A stretch of DNA of 64,000 nt, taken from Anaerotignum propionicum DSM 1682. Its GTDB lineage: Bacteria; Bacillota; Clostridia; Lachnospirales; Anaerotignaceae. A program made the position numbers and the translations under genes. The stretch covers positions 124,001-188,000 of the forward strand of contig NZ_CP014223.1 of NCBI RefSeq assembly GCF_001561955.1, written 5' to 3'. Below the pieces are notes generated by a model. That model did not search any database. It was not told where the DNA came from and saw nothing but the letters and a program-made list of their open reading frames with translations. Shown here one piece after another: positions 27,227-36,540 of this stretch (positions are counted from its first letter, which is position 1; every line of letters begins with the position of its first letter).

Positions 27227-28335
27227 AGGATATTGTTACATTTTTGGAGGGCATTGCACCACCAAATTTAGCTGAAAGTTGGGATAATACCGGCCTTGCC
27301 GTTGGGGATAACGAGCATCCAGTGAAAAAGGTTTTGGTTGCGTTAGATGTAATAGACTCTGTGATAGATGAGGCCGTAGAAATTGGAGCGGATTTGATAC
27401 TGACCCATCATCCTATGCTGCTTTTCCGAAAAATAGACAGGATCATAAAAAACGATGCCTTGGGCAAACGGATTTATAAGTTAATTGAAAATGAGATTGC
27501 GGCACTTTCTGCCCATACAAATTTGGATGTGACAAAGGGAGGTACAAATGATGTTCTTGCGGAAATCATTGGCCTTACCAATGTGGAAATTTTGAAGGGA
27601 ACATATACAGAGGAACTACGAAAGATTGTTGTTTATGTACCCCAAAGTCACTTGGAAGTTGTGCGGGAAGCAATGTGTAATGCTGGAGGTGGGCATATTG
27701 GTGGGTATTCCCATTGCACCTTCCAAACCCAAGGAGAAGGAACCTTTTTACCCTTAGCGGGAGCTTCACCTTATATTGGTAAAGAAGGGGCTTTAGAGAA
27801 AACAGCAGAGTGCCGATTGGAAACCATTGCACTGTTAAATAAGGTGGATGGAATTATAGAAGCCTTGAAGGCAGTACACCCCTATGAGGAAGTGGCTTAT
27901 GACATATATCCCGTGGAGCAAAAGGGTAAAAAAGAAGGGATTGGCCGCATCGGCGACTTAGAAAAGCCAATGCTTTTTTCTGAATTTGCAAAACGATTAA
28001 AGGATAAGCTGAATATAGATGATATCCTTCGCCTTGTGGGGGATCCTAACCAAGAAATAAGGCGAATAGGCCTTTGTACAGGCAGTGGTGTAGAATTTAT
28101 GGCGGCGGCAAAGAAACAGGGTGCTGACTTGTATTTAACTGGAGATTTGAAATTTCACGAAGCCCAAAAAGCCTTGGAAATGGGTCTTTGTGTAGGAGAT
28201 ATTACCCATTATGCCAGTGAAGTAATTATCGTACCTATTTTACAAAAAGCATTACAGCAGGAAGCAAAAGAAAAAGGATGGACACTAGAGGTGGTATGCT
28301 CTAAGGTGAATGGGCAGACTTTTTGGTCAATTTGA
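27211..28335 (+). CDS. Nif3-like dinuclear metal-binding protein (GTP cyclohydrolase I type 2 family)
   Basis: 374 residues, with the longer architecture that has a PII/CutA-like domain inserted in the middle (about residues 130-230). Metal ligands are seen in ILTHHPMLLF, SAHTNLD and, C-terminally, GDITHYASEVIIV. The biochemical role of the family is poorly settled, though it is almost always next to trmK, as here. Confidence 0.9.
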   Translation: MLATVKDIVTFLEGIAPPNLAESWDNTGLAVGDNEHPVKKVLVALDVIDSVIDEAVEIGADLILTHHPMLLFRKIDRIIKNDALGKRIYKLIENEIAALSAHTNLDVTKGGTNDVLAEIIGLTNVEILKGTYTEELRKIVVYVPQSHLEVVREAMCNAGGGHIGGYSHCTFQTQGEGTFLPLAGASPYIGKEGALEKTAECRLETIALLNKVDGIIEALKAVHPYEEVAYDIYPVEQKGKKEGIGRIGDLEKPMLFSEFAKRLKDKLNIDDILRLVGDPNQEIRRIGLCTGSGVEFMAAAKKQGADLYLTGDLKFHEAQKALEMGLCVGDITHYASEVIIVPILQKALQQEAKEKGWTLEVVCSKVNGQTFWSI

Positions 28336-28355
28336 TGATATAGGAGGAGATGTTT

Positions 28356-30017
28356 TTGGAGCAGTTACAGATTAATGTTATGGGTAAGAGCACTATGGTT
28401 GAGGAAGGAATTACTTATGGAGCGTTAGCAAAAGACTTTCAGGATTTTTGTATAGGCAATATTATGGTAGCGAAGCAAGGAAACCGCCTTCGGGAACTAC
28501 GCAGTGCCATTCATGAAAGTGAGCCTATTTCATTTTTTGATATATCAGATGAAGAGGGAAAACGAATATATCATAGAGGTGTATCATTTTTGTTGGCAAA
28601 AGCCGTTTGGGACTTGTATGGAAAAGATGCCGCTTTGATTATTGAGCATTCCTTAAGAGGAAATTTATATTGCGAAATTGTCAGTGAAAATTTAACCATT
28701 GACAATGTTTTATTAAAACGCCTGAAAGAAAAAATGGACGAATATGTAAAGGCCAACTTGCCCATTGTGAAGCATACCTTCGGTAAACATAAGGCCATAG
28801 GCATTATGAAAGAGCAATGTATGCAGGATAAGGTTGAGCTTCTGCGTTTTCGTCGTGCATCAAATGTGAATCTGTATGAAATGGACGGTTTTTACGATTA
28901 TTTTTATGGTTATATGCCATTTTCAACAGGGGTATTGGGGGTATTTGAGCTGATACTTCATGAAAGTGGATTTATGATTTGTATGCCCAGCACCCTAAAT
29001 CCTGATTGCATCCCTCCATTTGTAAACCCTGAAAAAATCAGTGCTGTCTTTATGGAGCAAATGAAATGGTGCAAGTTAATGGGCGTTGCCAATGTGGCGG
29101 ATTTGAACAATATACTAGTAAGGGGAGAATTCGGTGAATTAATCAGAATTAATGAAGCGCTCCATGAAAAGAAAATTGCACAAATTGCAGATCAGATTTT
29201 TCATCGTATTGATCAGGTAAAGATGGTTTTAATTGCGGGACCTTCTTCTTCCGGTAAAACCTCTTTTGCAAATCGATTGTGCATTCAGCTTCGTGCGTTA
29301 GGGGTTCGCCCTCACAAAATATCTCTGGATGATTATTTTGTGAATAGAGACTTTACACCTGTGGATGAGCAAGGAAATAAAGATTTTGAGAGTATTTATG
29401 CTTTGGATTTAAAGCAATTAAATGAGGATTTAAAAAATATTATTGTGGGCGATCGGGTTGAAATGCCTTCCTTTAACTTTTTAACGGGAATGAGAGAGTA
29501 TAAAGGGAATTATATTCAGCTGGATCAAGATGAAATTTTAGTAATTGAAGGCATTCACGGATTGAATGATATGCTGACCTCAGAAATTCCTAAAGAAAAT
29601 AAGTTTAAAATATTTATTAATGCAATCACCCAGTTAAATATTGACGACCATAACAGGATTTCCACTTCTGACAGTCGTTTGATTCGTCGTATGGTTCGAG
29701 ATAATCAGTTTAGAGGCAGAGATGCGGCGGCCACCATTGAGTCTTGGAATATGGTGAAAAAAGGTGAGGAAGAAAATATTTTTCCTTATCAAGAAAATGC
29801 CGATGCAATTTTCAATTCAGCTACGATTTATGAGTTGAGCGTATTAAAGCAATATGCAGAGCCTTTATTGTTTGCAGTAGATGCTTCAAAGCCTGAATAT
29901 ATTACTGCCAAACGTTTAATTAAGTTTTTAGGGTACTTCCTTGCAGCACCTGGTCTTGAAATTCCCAATAATTCGTTGATTAAGGAATTTGTTGGAGGCA
30001 GCTGTTTCAAGGTTTGA
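28356..30017 (+). CDS. Nucleoside kinase: uridine-kinase-like domain with ThrRS-like N-terminus
   Basis: About 553 residues. The first ~270 resemble the TGS/SAD part of threonyl-tRNA synthetase. The C-terminal part is a phosphoribulokinase/uridine kinase with Walker A AGPSSSGKTSFANRL and ISLDDYFVNRDFTPVDEQGNKDFE. TTG 28356 is eight bases after AGGAGG; an ATG at 28350 is too close. It likely phosphorylates a pyrimidine nucleoside. Its stop overlaps the -35 box of rnpB. Confidence 0.88.
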   Translation: MEQLQINVMGKSTMVEEGITYGALAKDFQDFCIGNIMVAKQGNRLRELRSAIHESEPISFFDISDEEGKRIYHRGVSFLLAKAVWDLYGKDAALIIEHSLRGNLYCEIVSENLTIDNVLLKRLKEKMDEYVKANLPIVKHTFGKHKAIGIMKEQCMQDKVELLRFRRASNVNLYEMDGFYDYFYGYMPFSTGVLGVFELILHESGFMICMPSTLNPDCIPPFVNPEKISAVFMEQMKWCKLMGVANVADLNNILVRGEFGELIRINEALHEKKIAQIADQIFHRIDQVKMVLIAGPSSSGKTSFANRLCIQLRALGVRPHKISLDDYFVNRDFTPVDEQGNKDFESIYALDLKQLNEDLKNIIVGDRVEMPSFNFLTGMREYKGNYIQLDQDEILVIEGIHGLNDMLTSEIPKENKFKIFINAITQLNIDDHNRISTSDSRLIRRMVRDNQFRGRDAAATIESWNMVKKGEEENIFPYQENADAIFNSATIYELSVLKQYAEPLLFAVDASKPEYITAKRLIKFLGYFLAAPGLEIPNNSLIKEFVGGSCFKV

Positions 30018-30042
30018 CAATAGAAACGGGATGTCGTATAAT
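30014..30042 (+). promoter_or_regulatory. Promoter of rnpB
   Basis: TTGACA (30014-30019) and TATAAT (30037-30042), perfect boxes with 17-base spacing. This puts the start near 30049, exactly at the RNase P RNA 5' end. Confidence 0.92.
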
Positions 30043-30048
30043 GATATC

Positions 30049-30385
30049 CGTGAGTAAGCTGGATGGTCGCGCCCCATAAAGGTGAGGAAAGTCCGGGCTT
30101 CATAGAGCAGGGTGCCGGTTAACGACCGGTGGAGGCGACTCTAAGGATAGTGCAACAGAAATAAACCGCCTGTATATGCAGGTAAGGATGGAAAGGTGGG
30201 GTAAGAGCCCACCGCTTCTCTGGTAACAGGGGAGGCTCTGTAAACCCCACCTGAAGCAAGACGAAATGAAACGTGAGGACTGCTCGTCCTGTTTCAATCA
30301 TGTCGCATGATGCTGTTGGCAACAACAGACCAAGATAGATGACTGTCCACGACAGAACCCGGCTTACATGGCTTGCTCACGATAT
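30049..30385 (+). ncRNA. rnpB: RNase P RNA
   Basis: It contains the conserved GAGGAAAGTCCGGGCTTC near the 5' end and AGATAGATGACTGTCCACGACAGAACCCGGCTTA near the 3' end (written here as landmarks at 30090-30107 and 30334-30365). The terminal P1 helix pairs GTGAGTAAGC (30050-30059) with GCTTGCTCAC (30371-30380). Length of about 335 nt is normal. The last ~30 bases lie in the direct repeat that bounds the island, so this 3' end was probably supplied by the inserted element. Confidence 0.95.
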
Positions 30386-30475
30386 TTTAAGTATTCACCC
30401 TCTGAAATCATTGATTTTAGAGGGTTTTTTACGTTTTTCGATAAAACATAAAAAGTACTTATTGTATCGTTTTTA
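30356..30475 (+). repeat. attL-type direct repeat: rnpB 3' end plus terminator
   Basis: Aligns over about 120 bases with 50203-50318 in the same orientation. Identical blocks are TGGCTTGCTCACGATA (30369-30384), CTGAAATCATTGATTTTAG, GTTTTTCGATAAAA and TTATTGTATCGTTTTT. Sequences diverge completely beyond the repeat. Confidence 0.88.
30398..30430 (+). terminator. Terminator of rnpB (island copy)
   Basis: CCCTCTGAAATCA pairs with TGATTTTAGAGGG, followed by T6. A variant of the same hairpin lies at 50246-50276. Confidence 0.92.
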
Positions 30476-30822
30476 CAAGATATAATGCCGGGTTCCTAAT
30501 TTGAAATACTCATTTATTTGCCGTATTAGATTTTCTTCATTATACTTAGGATTAGATGAAATGGCAATATAAAATTTATACGAAAATATTTGCGCACGGG
30601 TAAGAAAACATATTTTTAAATAGAACAGATCAATCTTTATAAGATAAGTCAGTTTTATAGGTGGGTAAATCATTTGATATATTAAGTATTTATAGTTTTA
30701 AAAGTATCTACATCATAAATACATTTTATTGAAAAATTTGGAAAAGGTATTTTATTTTGCGGTGAACTGTGATATAAGTTAGTATATATGATTGACAAAA
30801 TTCAACAATTATGGAGGAAATT
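30476..30822. other. Left island margin, no supported gene
   Basis: About 350 very AT-rich bases between the left repeat and the RADAR pair. A 66-codon leftward frame (30473-30673) has no ribosome site and I do not support it. The promoter of the RADAR genes should be here. Confidence 0.45.
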
Positions 30823-33690
30823 ATGGGTGGGCAGACTAAAATAGGGGCAAGAAGTTTAAGTGATAATGAAATTAAGTTAATTCTTCCAACATACGGTAAA
30901 ATAGAAGACCAGATAATAGAAATAAGAAACTCTTCAGCAGATGCTGATACTGATATGCAAAAGACCAATAATATAGGAATAATGGGGAAAAGAGGTGCAG
31001 GTAAAACATCTGTTTTAAAAACAATAGCTAAAAATTTAAAGAAAGAAAAAAATATTGAAGAAAATGGGGATATTGTGTTAGATCTGATTATTCCTGAAAA
31101 CATGTCAGAGGCAAGTACGCTTATGGCTACAATACTTGGGTTATTTAAAAGTAATGTTGACGAAATAGTCAGAAAAGAAGATAAAAGAACTAATGGATGT
31201 GGAGTGAATAAAGAAAATGATTTGAAAAGGGCCTATGATGAAGCGATAAAACAATATGCATATATACAAAAAGATTATAGAGATATTTTGATACAAGAGT
31301 TTAGCAGTGAGCCCGAGTATCTTAAAAAAACTACACAGGTGTTCAACTCAGATATTGAATTTATTAAAAAGCTTAATACCGTTATTGGTTTGCTGATTAA
31401 AAAACGCAAAAACGAAGTTAAGGGGAATCCTTTAATAGTAGTATTTATTGACGATATTGACTTGAGTACAAGACGGTGCAGTGATGTGGTAAAGACACTG
31501 CTATCTTATTTATCAAGTCCATACATATTAACGTTTATTTCAGGAGATTTGGATACCTTTGAAGAGGCATTAACATTGGAATTTTTAAGACAAGAGGGTT
31601 TTATTACTTCAGATGCAATGAGGCAAGAGTTTTTGAATGAAAAAAATGGGTGCTTGCTAGATAGAAAGAAAATTCAGGCGTATGAATATCTAAAGAAAGT
31701 GGTACCTCCTGTGTATCGTCACAATATCAAATTATGGTCGCTTGAACAAAGGGGAAAGTTTAATATATCTATAGATGGTAAAAATGAAGGTTCCTCTCTT
31801 CGTGAGTTATTAAAGAAAGCTCTAGATAGATGTGAGAATCATAATACAGATGGGAAGTCTCGCTTGTTTGATGTTGTTATGTACCCTGATATTGTTAATG
31901 AAGAGAAGGTTAATAAAACTTTAATGCCGTTATACTCATATCATCTTTTTGATAATACTTCAAGAGGACTAAATAATGTTTATAATGTATTATTACAAAT
32001 TGATGAAGATCAAGAACTTGATTTTTCTACAAGGAAAATTTTAATTGAAACAATAGTTTCCTCCAACCCTATTTATAATAAAAATAGAGTTGAATTGTTT
32101 GAAAATGTTATTTTATTTGGAAATACCCAAGCGGGTACGACTATAAGATGGGATAACCTAATACAATTAATATATTCTAACAAAGAGAACCAAATAATAA
32201 AATCACCGGTAGAAAGATTCTCACTATTTCTGTTAGTTTATTTCTCTGCAAATCTTTTAGAATTAGAATATAATAACAACTTTTCATTCGAATTTGCTAA
32301 GATTTCTACAATAAATACTTTGATAAAGAATCCTATTATCTCAGAAAATTTATTAATGATAGATGAACCCTTCGATTTAATGAAGGAGTATCTAGATTAT
32401 TGGGGATATATGCAAGAGGGTGAAACACACATTAATAGAGTTGATAATAAGGGGAAGCAGAAAAAGAGTACCGTTATAAATTACTCGTTTGACTTGATCA
32501 TAAATTTTTTAATCAAAAGCAACTTTGAATTCTCCTTAAATTTCTACCAGATATTGAGTCAGCGTTCTTTCGATTTTTTAGAGCTTGCAGATTATGATTA
32601 CAAAAATAAGAAGAATAGGTTAACCACAAATGTCACTTCAGCTATACGAAATAAAAATATACTTTCGGTCTACCAAGCGTTTTGTAGTTATAGTGATATT
32701 AATATCGATAAAAATAATATTGCTAAATATGATATTTCTAAATATATTGTTGGTTTATATGATGGATTTGGACTTGAATTTGCTTATCTACAAAACAATA
32801 TATACAGGGATAAAGCATTATTTACTATAGATGAGTTATTATCTGAACACATATATTCTTTGGGTGATGTAAAATATCGCTTGCTTCTTAATACTATAAA
32901 GCAAGAGATTATTAAGTTCTTTACTGGACAAGGTTTTAATAGAGAATTTAATAGTTCTGAATTTTTAAATTACTTAGACCCGTCTGAGGAAAAGAGAGCA
33001 TCTATAATTAAATCCATAGATTCTAAAAATTTATGGGATCATACAATGGCGGATAGTATTAAAGCTTACATAAATAAAAATATTAGCGTAAATATGATTA
33101 GAATTTGTAATTCTTTAGATAATGAAGAACCAAAATCATTTGTGGATATAACAAACTTTTTCAGTAATTCATGGCAGGATTTCAAGAAAATATATACTGG
33201 TGCAACATATACAAAAGCAATTAATACAAAGTTCAACATTAATCATATATTAAATAAAGTAAATAAGACTGTTGAGGGTAAATCAGAATTGGACTATTAC
33301 AATTTTACTTATTATAATGCCCCAAAGCATGGCATTGGTTTATTAGAAATTATTTCTAATTTAGCACATAATAATAGAGTTAGATATGGACAAGCAGAAG
33401 CTCAGCAAATGTTTAAAGATTTATTATACAACTCAACAATTATAATTGACGAAAAAAATAAAGAAAAAATCGAAGAAAAGAACAAACTGATTTTGAATAT
33501 CTATTATTTATGTATGTGGAAATATAATAAAAATATCAGTGTTAATGCAGAAATGCTCGTTAACTTTGTTAAAGAAATTGAACAATGCCAATTGGAAGTG
33601 AACGATGTTATGAAAAAAGATTTTCTTAACAACGTTACGGTTTTTGGAGACAAAATTAATATGGATGAGTTTATCGAACTATTTAAATAA
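30823..33690 (+). CDS. rdrA: RdrA-like P-loop ATPase of a RADAR anti-phage system
   Basis: 955 residues. Walker A is GIMGKRGAGKTS (about residues 52-63) and Walker B is LIVVFIDDIDLSTRRC (about 205-220), followed by a sensor-like ILTFISGD. The long C-terminal part is helical and AT-coded. RADAR RdrA proteins are ATPases of about 900 residues encoded directly before a divergent adenosine deaminase, the same order, size and spacing as here (17 bases to the next gene). RdrA and RdrB form a large complex that deaminates adenosine nucleotides during infection. I chose ATG 30823 because GGAGG is at 30813-30817; an ATG at 30811 overlaps that site. Confidence 0.85.
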   Translation: MGGQTKIGARSLSDNEIKLILPTYGKIEDQIIEIRNSSADADTDMQKTNNIGIMGKRGAGKTSVLKTIAKNLKKEKNIEENGDIVLDLIIPENMSEASTLMATILGLFKSNVDEIVRKEDKRTNGCGVNKENDLKRAYDEAIKQYAYIQKDYRDILIQEFSSEPEYLKKTTQVFNSDIEFIKKLNTVIGLLIKKRKNEVKGNPLIVVFIDDIDLSTRRCSDVVKTLLSYLSSPYILTFISGDLDTFEEALTLEFLRQEGFITSDAMRQEFLNEKNGCLLDRKKIQAYEYLKKVVPPVYRHNIKLWSLEQRGKFNISIDGKNEGSSLRELLKKALDRCENHNTDGKSRLFDVVMYPDIVNEEKVNKTLMPLYSYHLFDNTSRGLNNVYNVLLQIDEDQELDFSTRKILIETIVSSNPIYNKNRVELFENVILFGNTQAGTTIRWDNLIQLIYSNKENQIIKSPVERFSLFLLVYFSANLLELEYNNNFSFEFAKISTINTLIKNPIISENLLMIDEPFDLMKEYLDYWGYMQEGETHINRVDNKGKQKKSTVINYSFDLIINFLIKSNFEFSLNFYQILSQRSFDFLELADYDYKNKKNRLTTNVTSAIRNKNILSVYQAFCSYSDINIDKNNIAKYDISKYIVGLYDGFGLEFAYLQNNIYRDKALFTIDELLSEHIYSLGDVKYRLLLNTIKQEIIKFFTGQGFNREFNSSEFLNYLDPSEEKRASIIKSIDSKNLWDHTMADSIKAYINKNISVNMIRICNSLDNEEPKSFVDITNFFSNSWQDFKKIYTGATYTKAINTKFNINHILNKVNKTVEGKSELDYYNFTYYNAPKHGIGLLEIISNLAHNNRVRYGQAEAQQMFKDLLYNSTIIIDEKNKEKIEEKNKLILNIYYLCMWKYNKNISVNAEMLVNFVKEIEQCQLEVNDVMKKDFLNNVTVFGDKINMDEFIELFK

Positions 33691-33707
33691 GCTTTTAAGG
33701 AGAATTT

Positions 33708-36377
33708 ATGATAAACAATGCTATTAACAGATTTTTAGGTATTCTATGTTATCCATTGATTTCATTGAAATTCCAAGAAAGTAACATGTTGGATAAATAT
33801 TTTAATGAAATAGAAAATCGAAAAAAGATTAAAAGAACAATTCAAGATGAGTTGATTTCATATTTACAGTTGCGTTATCCAATATACTCATATGATGAAG
33901 TATTCCTTTACTTAGAAAAGTGTTATCTTTATAAAATTTATGAAAATATTCAATTCCAAGGAAGTTTTGGATGCTGTATGAGTAAAGTTTCTGATTTAGC
34001 TAAAGCGCTTATTTCACAAAGAGACGGCAAACTTGTGTTTAAATACTGGGAAAATGAAAATGATTCGGATTTTCTGGGGGGATTTTCAGGTAACAACAAA
34101 ATTCTTTTGTTTCATAGCTTAAATCGACATATTTCAATGGATTTGGTTGCAATAAAGTATCTAATAGACAATGGCGTAAAAGATGAAAGCCATCTACATA
34201 ATTTCTATGGAAGAGTAGCTGTTTCCGATATGCAGTTGGACACAGTGTTGCAAAAAGGAATTGCTGAGAATCATTTACATAGTGGGGCATCTCGCTCATT
34301 TTTAAGTGTATGGGAAGGTTTAATGAGTCCTTTTAATAAAAAGTCAATTGGAGAGTTTGAAAAATTGGCGAGTTTATTAAATGATAAAAAGTATGTTTTT
34401 TATGTATTGTGTTGTGGAGTTTTAAGAGTCATCATGGCTAACATAATAGCTCATAAAATAAAGAGTATTGAGGATCTAAATCCAGTTTTTTTGGAATTTT
34501 GCAAGTGCAATTTAGAAAAAATATATCAATTCCAAAAAGAAGATATATATGGGTTCTTTATTGACATATGGGATAGAATTTATTACGAGGGATTATTGGA
34601 TGAAGATGATAGCAGTACAAATATTATTTATAGAATTTTTAATGTTAATGAAAACATCAGCACTTCTGGAGAAAATGTATTCCTTTTTAATGTATTGTCC
34701 GGCACTGACAACCCATCTTGCGGTATTGAAGAAGGTGCTCTATCCTATTTAAAGCTTGCGTTTTTAAAGTATATTTGCATAAAAAACACTATATTTCAGA
34801 AGTTGGTTCAAAGGAAATCCATAAAGGGTTTGGACTACTTCCAGCTTCAATTTTATTCTAAAAATTCAAAAGCTGGTTTAATAAGGAATAATAAATTCTG
34901 GGAAACGGCAATGAGAGAACAATTTCAAAATAATAATCTTTCTAAGGTTGAGTTCAGACGGAGTATCCCAGATAGGGAAAGAGACTTTAGGAAAGATATT
35001 GTTGAATTTTTAAAAAGCTATCGGAAAATACTTAGGGAAGACTACTGCCTTATGGAAAAGGAATTCTTTATAACTAATTCCAATCAACCAGAGGTAAGAT
35101 ATAAATATATACCTATAAAAAAATTTCCCCAAGTAGGCCTTGTATATCATCTTTTGAAACGGGAAGATGATACATTTCCAGAAAAATGCTATTACTTAGG
35201 TGAAGGCGATTCAGAGAAAAATTATTTAACATTTGGTAAACGTAAAGAAGAATATCAAAATCTAATAAATATATTAAAAGATGCAAGGAATTCTCATAGT
35301 GAGTTAAGCAGATATATAGTTGGTTTAGACGCAGCGAGTTTAGAAAACTCTACACCTGTGTGGGTATTTACAAGCATTTATGAAAATGCTAGAGACAGTA
35401 GTAATGAGCCTTTGTGTATAGGAGGTGGTATGAACAATAATTTTCAAAGCTTGGGATTTACATTTCATGCCGGAGAAGATTTTAGACATATCCTCTCAGG
35501 ATTGAGGAGAATAGACGAGGCAGTGAGGCATTTGAAATTTCATGCCGGTGACCGTATAGGACATGCAATAGCACTTGGAATTGAGTGTGAAAATTGGGTT
35601 AGAGAGAATAAATATGTTGTAATGCCAAGAATTGAGGCCTTGGAAAATTATATTTGGGCATATGATATTTTAAGTACAGTTTATAGTGATTTTAATACCT
35701 CAATTATTGCATATCTCGAAAACAAGATATATACTCTTTCGAAACAAATATATGGGAATACCGAAGGATTAACGACATCTGTGCTGGTAGACGGGTATAA
35801 AAAAATGTTCTCAAAAAATGATCATTTTGTATGTATTGATTCAAAGTACAATAAATCTTGTGAGCACATAATGGCAGAGAAGCCGATTATATGGAATAGT
35901 GAAAAGTTGTTTATAGCAAGACACTGCAAGAAATTCGTCATAGAGATGAATAAGCCAATTAATTTTGAAGTGACAGAGCAAGATGTGGCTATAGCAAAGC
36001 ACTTGCAAAACGTGATTAGAAAAAATATCAGTAAGATTGGAATTGTTGTTGAAATTAATCCAACTTCAAATATAACCCTTTCTAATATTGATAATTTGAC
36101 AGAGAATCATATTTATAATATAAACCGGTTTTCTTATGATGCTTCAAATATAATTGCATGTGTTAATGCTGATGACCCATCTATATTTAATACCGATGTA
36201 TCCAATGAATTGGCATACGTTTATTATGGAATGATTGAAAAAGACGTGAGTAAAGAAGATGCGTTAAAGTGGATTGAAAAACTAAGAAAGAATGGGATTG
36301 ATTCATCATTTATAAGACGTACCGAGTCTGATGAGAGTATACTTTTGAAACTTGATGAATTAATTGAATCAATATAA
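33708..36377 (+). CDS. rdrB: RdrB-like adenosine deaminase of a RADAR anti-phage system
   Basis: 889 residues. The metal-dependent deaminase core is spread along the chain: HLH at 189-191, FHAGED at 586-591, HAGDRIGHA at 612-620 and NADDP at about 820-824, all matching the zinc ligands and catalytic Glu/His/Asp of adenosine deaminases. Ordinary deaminases have 330-500 residues, and the large insert between HLH and HAGE is the RdrB hallmark. The enzyme would convert adenosine nucleotides (ATP or RNA adenosines) to inosine forms. AAGGAGAA precedes the ATG. No RdrC (Csx27) or SLATT partner is adjacent. Confidence 0.88.
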   Translation: MINNAINRFLGILCYPLISLKFQESNMLDKYFNEIENRKKIKRTIQDELISYLQLRYPIYSYDEVFLYLEKCYLYKIYENIQFQGSFGCCMSKVSDLAKALISQRDGKLVFKYWENENDSDFLGGFSGNNKILLFHSLNRHISMDLVAIKYLIDNGVKDESHLHNFYGRVAVSDMQLDTVLQKGIAENHLHSGASRSFLSVWEGLMSPFNKKSIGEFEKLASLLNDKKYVFYVLCCGVLRVIMANIIAHKIKSIEDLNPVFLEFCKCNLEKIYQFQKEDIYGFFIDIWDRIYYEGLLDEDDSSTNIIYRIFNVNENISTSGENVFLFNVLSGTDNPSCGIEEGALSYLKLAFLKYICIKNTIFQKLVQRKSIKGLDYFQLQFYSKNSKAGLIRNNKFWETAMREQFQNNNLSKVEFRRSIPDRERDFRKDIVEFLKSYRKILREDYCLMEKEFFITNSNQPEVRYKYIPIKKFPQVGLVYHLLKREDDTFPEKCYYLGEGDSEKNYLTFGKRKEEYQNLINILKDARNSHSELSRYIVGLDAASLENSTPVWVFTSIYENARDSSNEPLCIGGGMNNNFQSLGFTFHAGEDFRHILSGLRRIDEAVRHLKFHAGDRIGHAIALGIECENWVRENKYVVMPRIEALENYIWAYDILSTVYSDFNTSIIAYLENKIYTLSKQIYGNTEGLTTSVLVDGYKKMFSKNDHFVCIDSKYNKSCEHIMAEKPIIWNSEKLFIARHCKKFVIEMNKPINFEVTEQDVAIAKHLQNVIRKNISKIGIVVEINPTSNITLSNIDNLTENHIYNINRFSYDASNIIACVNADDPSIFNTDVSNELAYVYYGMIEKDVSKEDALKWIEKLRKNGIDSSFIRRTESDESILLKLDELIESI

Positions 36378-36398
36378 TAGATAAAGAAATTATATTCT

Positions 36399-36444
36399 AA
36401 AAAAGCGTACAAAACACATTCAGTGTTAAATACGCTTTTTTTAT
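36399..36444. terminator. Bidirectional terminator after rdrB
   Basis: AAAAAAGCGTA (36399-36409) pairs with TACGCTTTTTT (36431-36441), with an inner AACAC/GTGTT stem. Confidence 0.88.
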
Positions 36445-36496
36445 AACAGTGTTCTGTTACGATAAATTATTTTGAAGGAGATGATAAAAGAAAAAA

Positions 36497-36535
36497 CCTA
36501 AGATTATATGGTTAACATATAATCATTAGGCTTTT
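36497..36535. terminator. Terminator between the RADAR side and the integrase gene
   Basis: CCTAAGATTATATG (36497-36510) pairs with CATATAATCATTAGG, flanked by A6 and T5, so it can serve both strands. Confidence 0.85.
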
Positions 36536-36540
36536 TGAGA

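Noticed and set aside
30473-30673. 66-codon leftward frame at the left island margin
   Set aside because: No ribosome site; extreme AT content makes such frames likely by chance.
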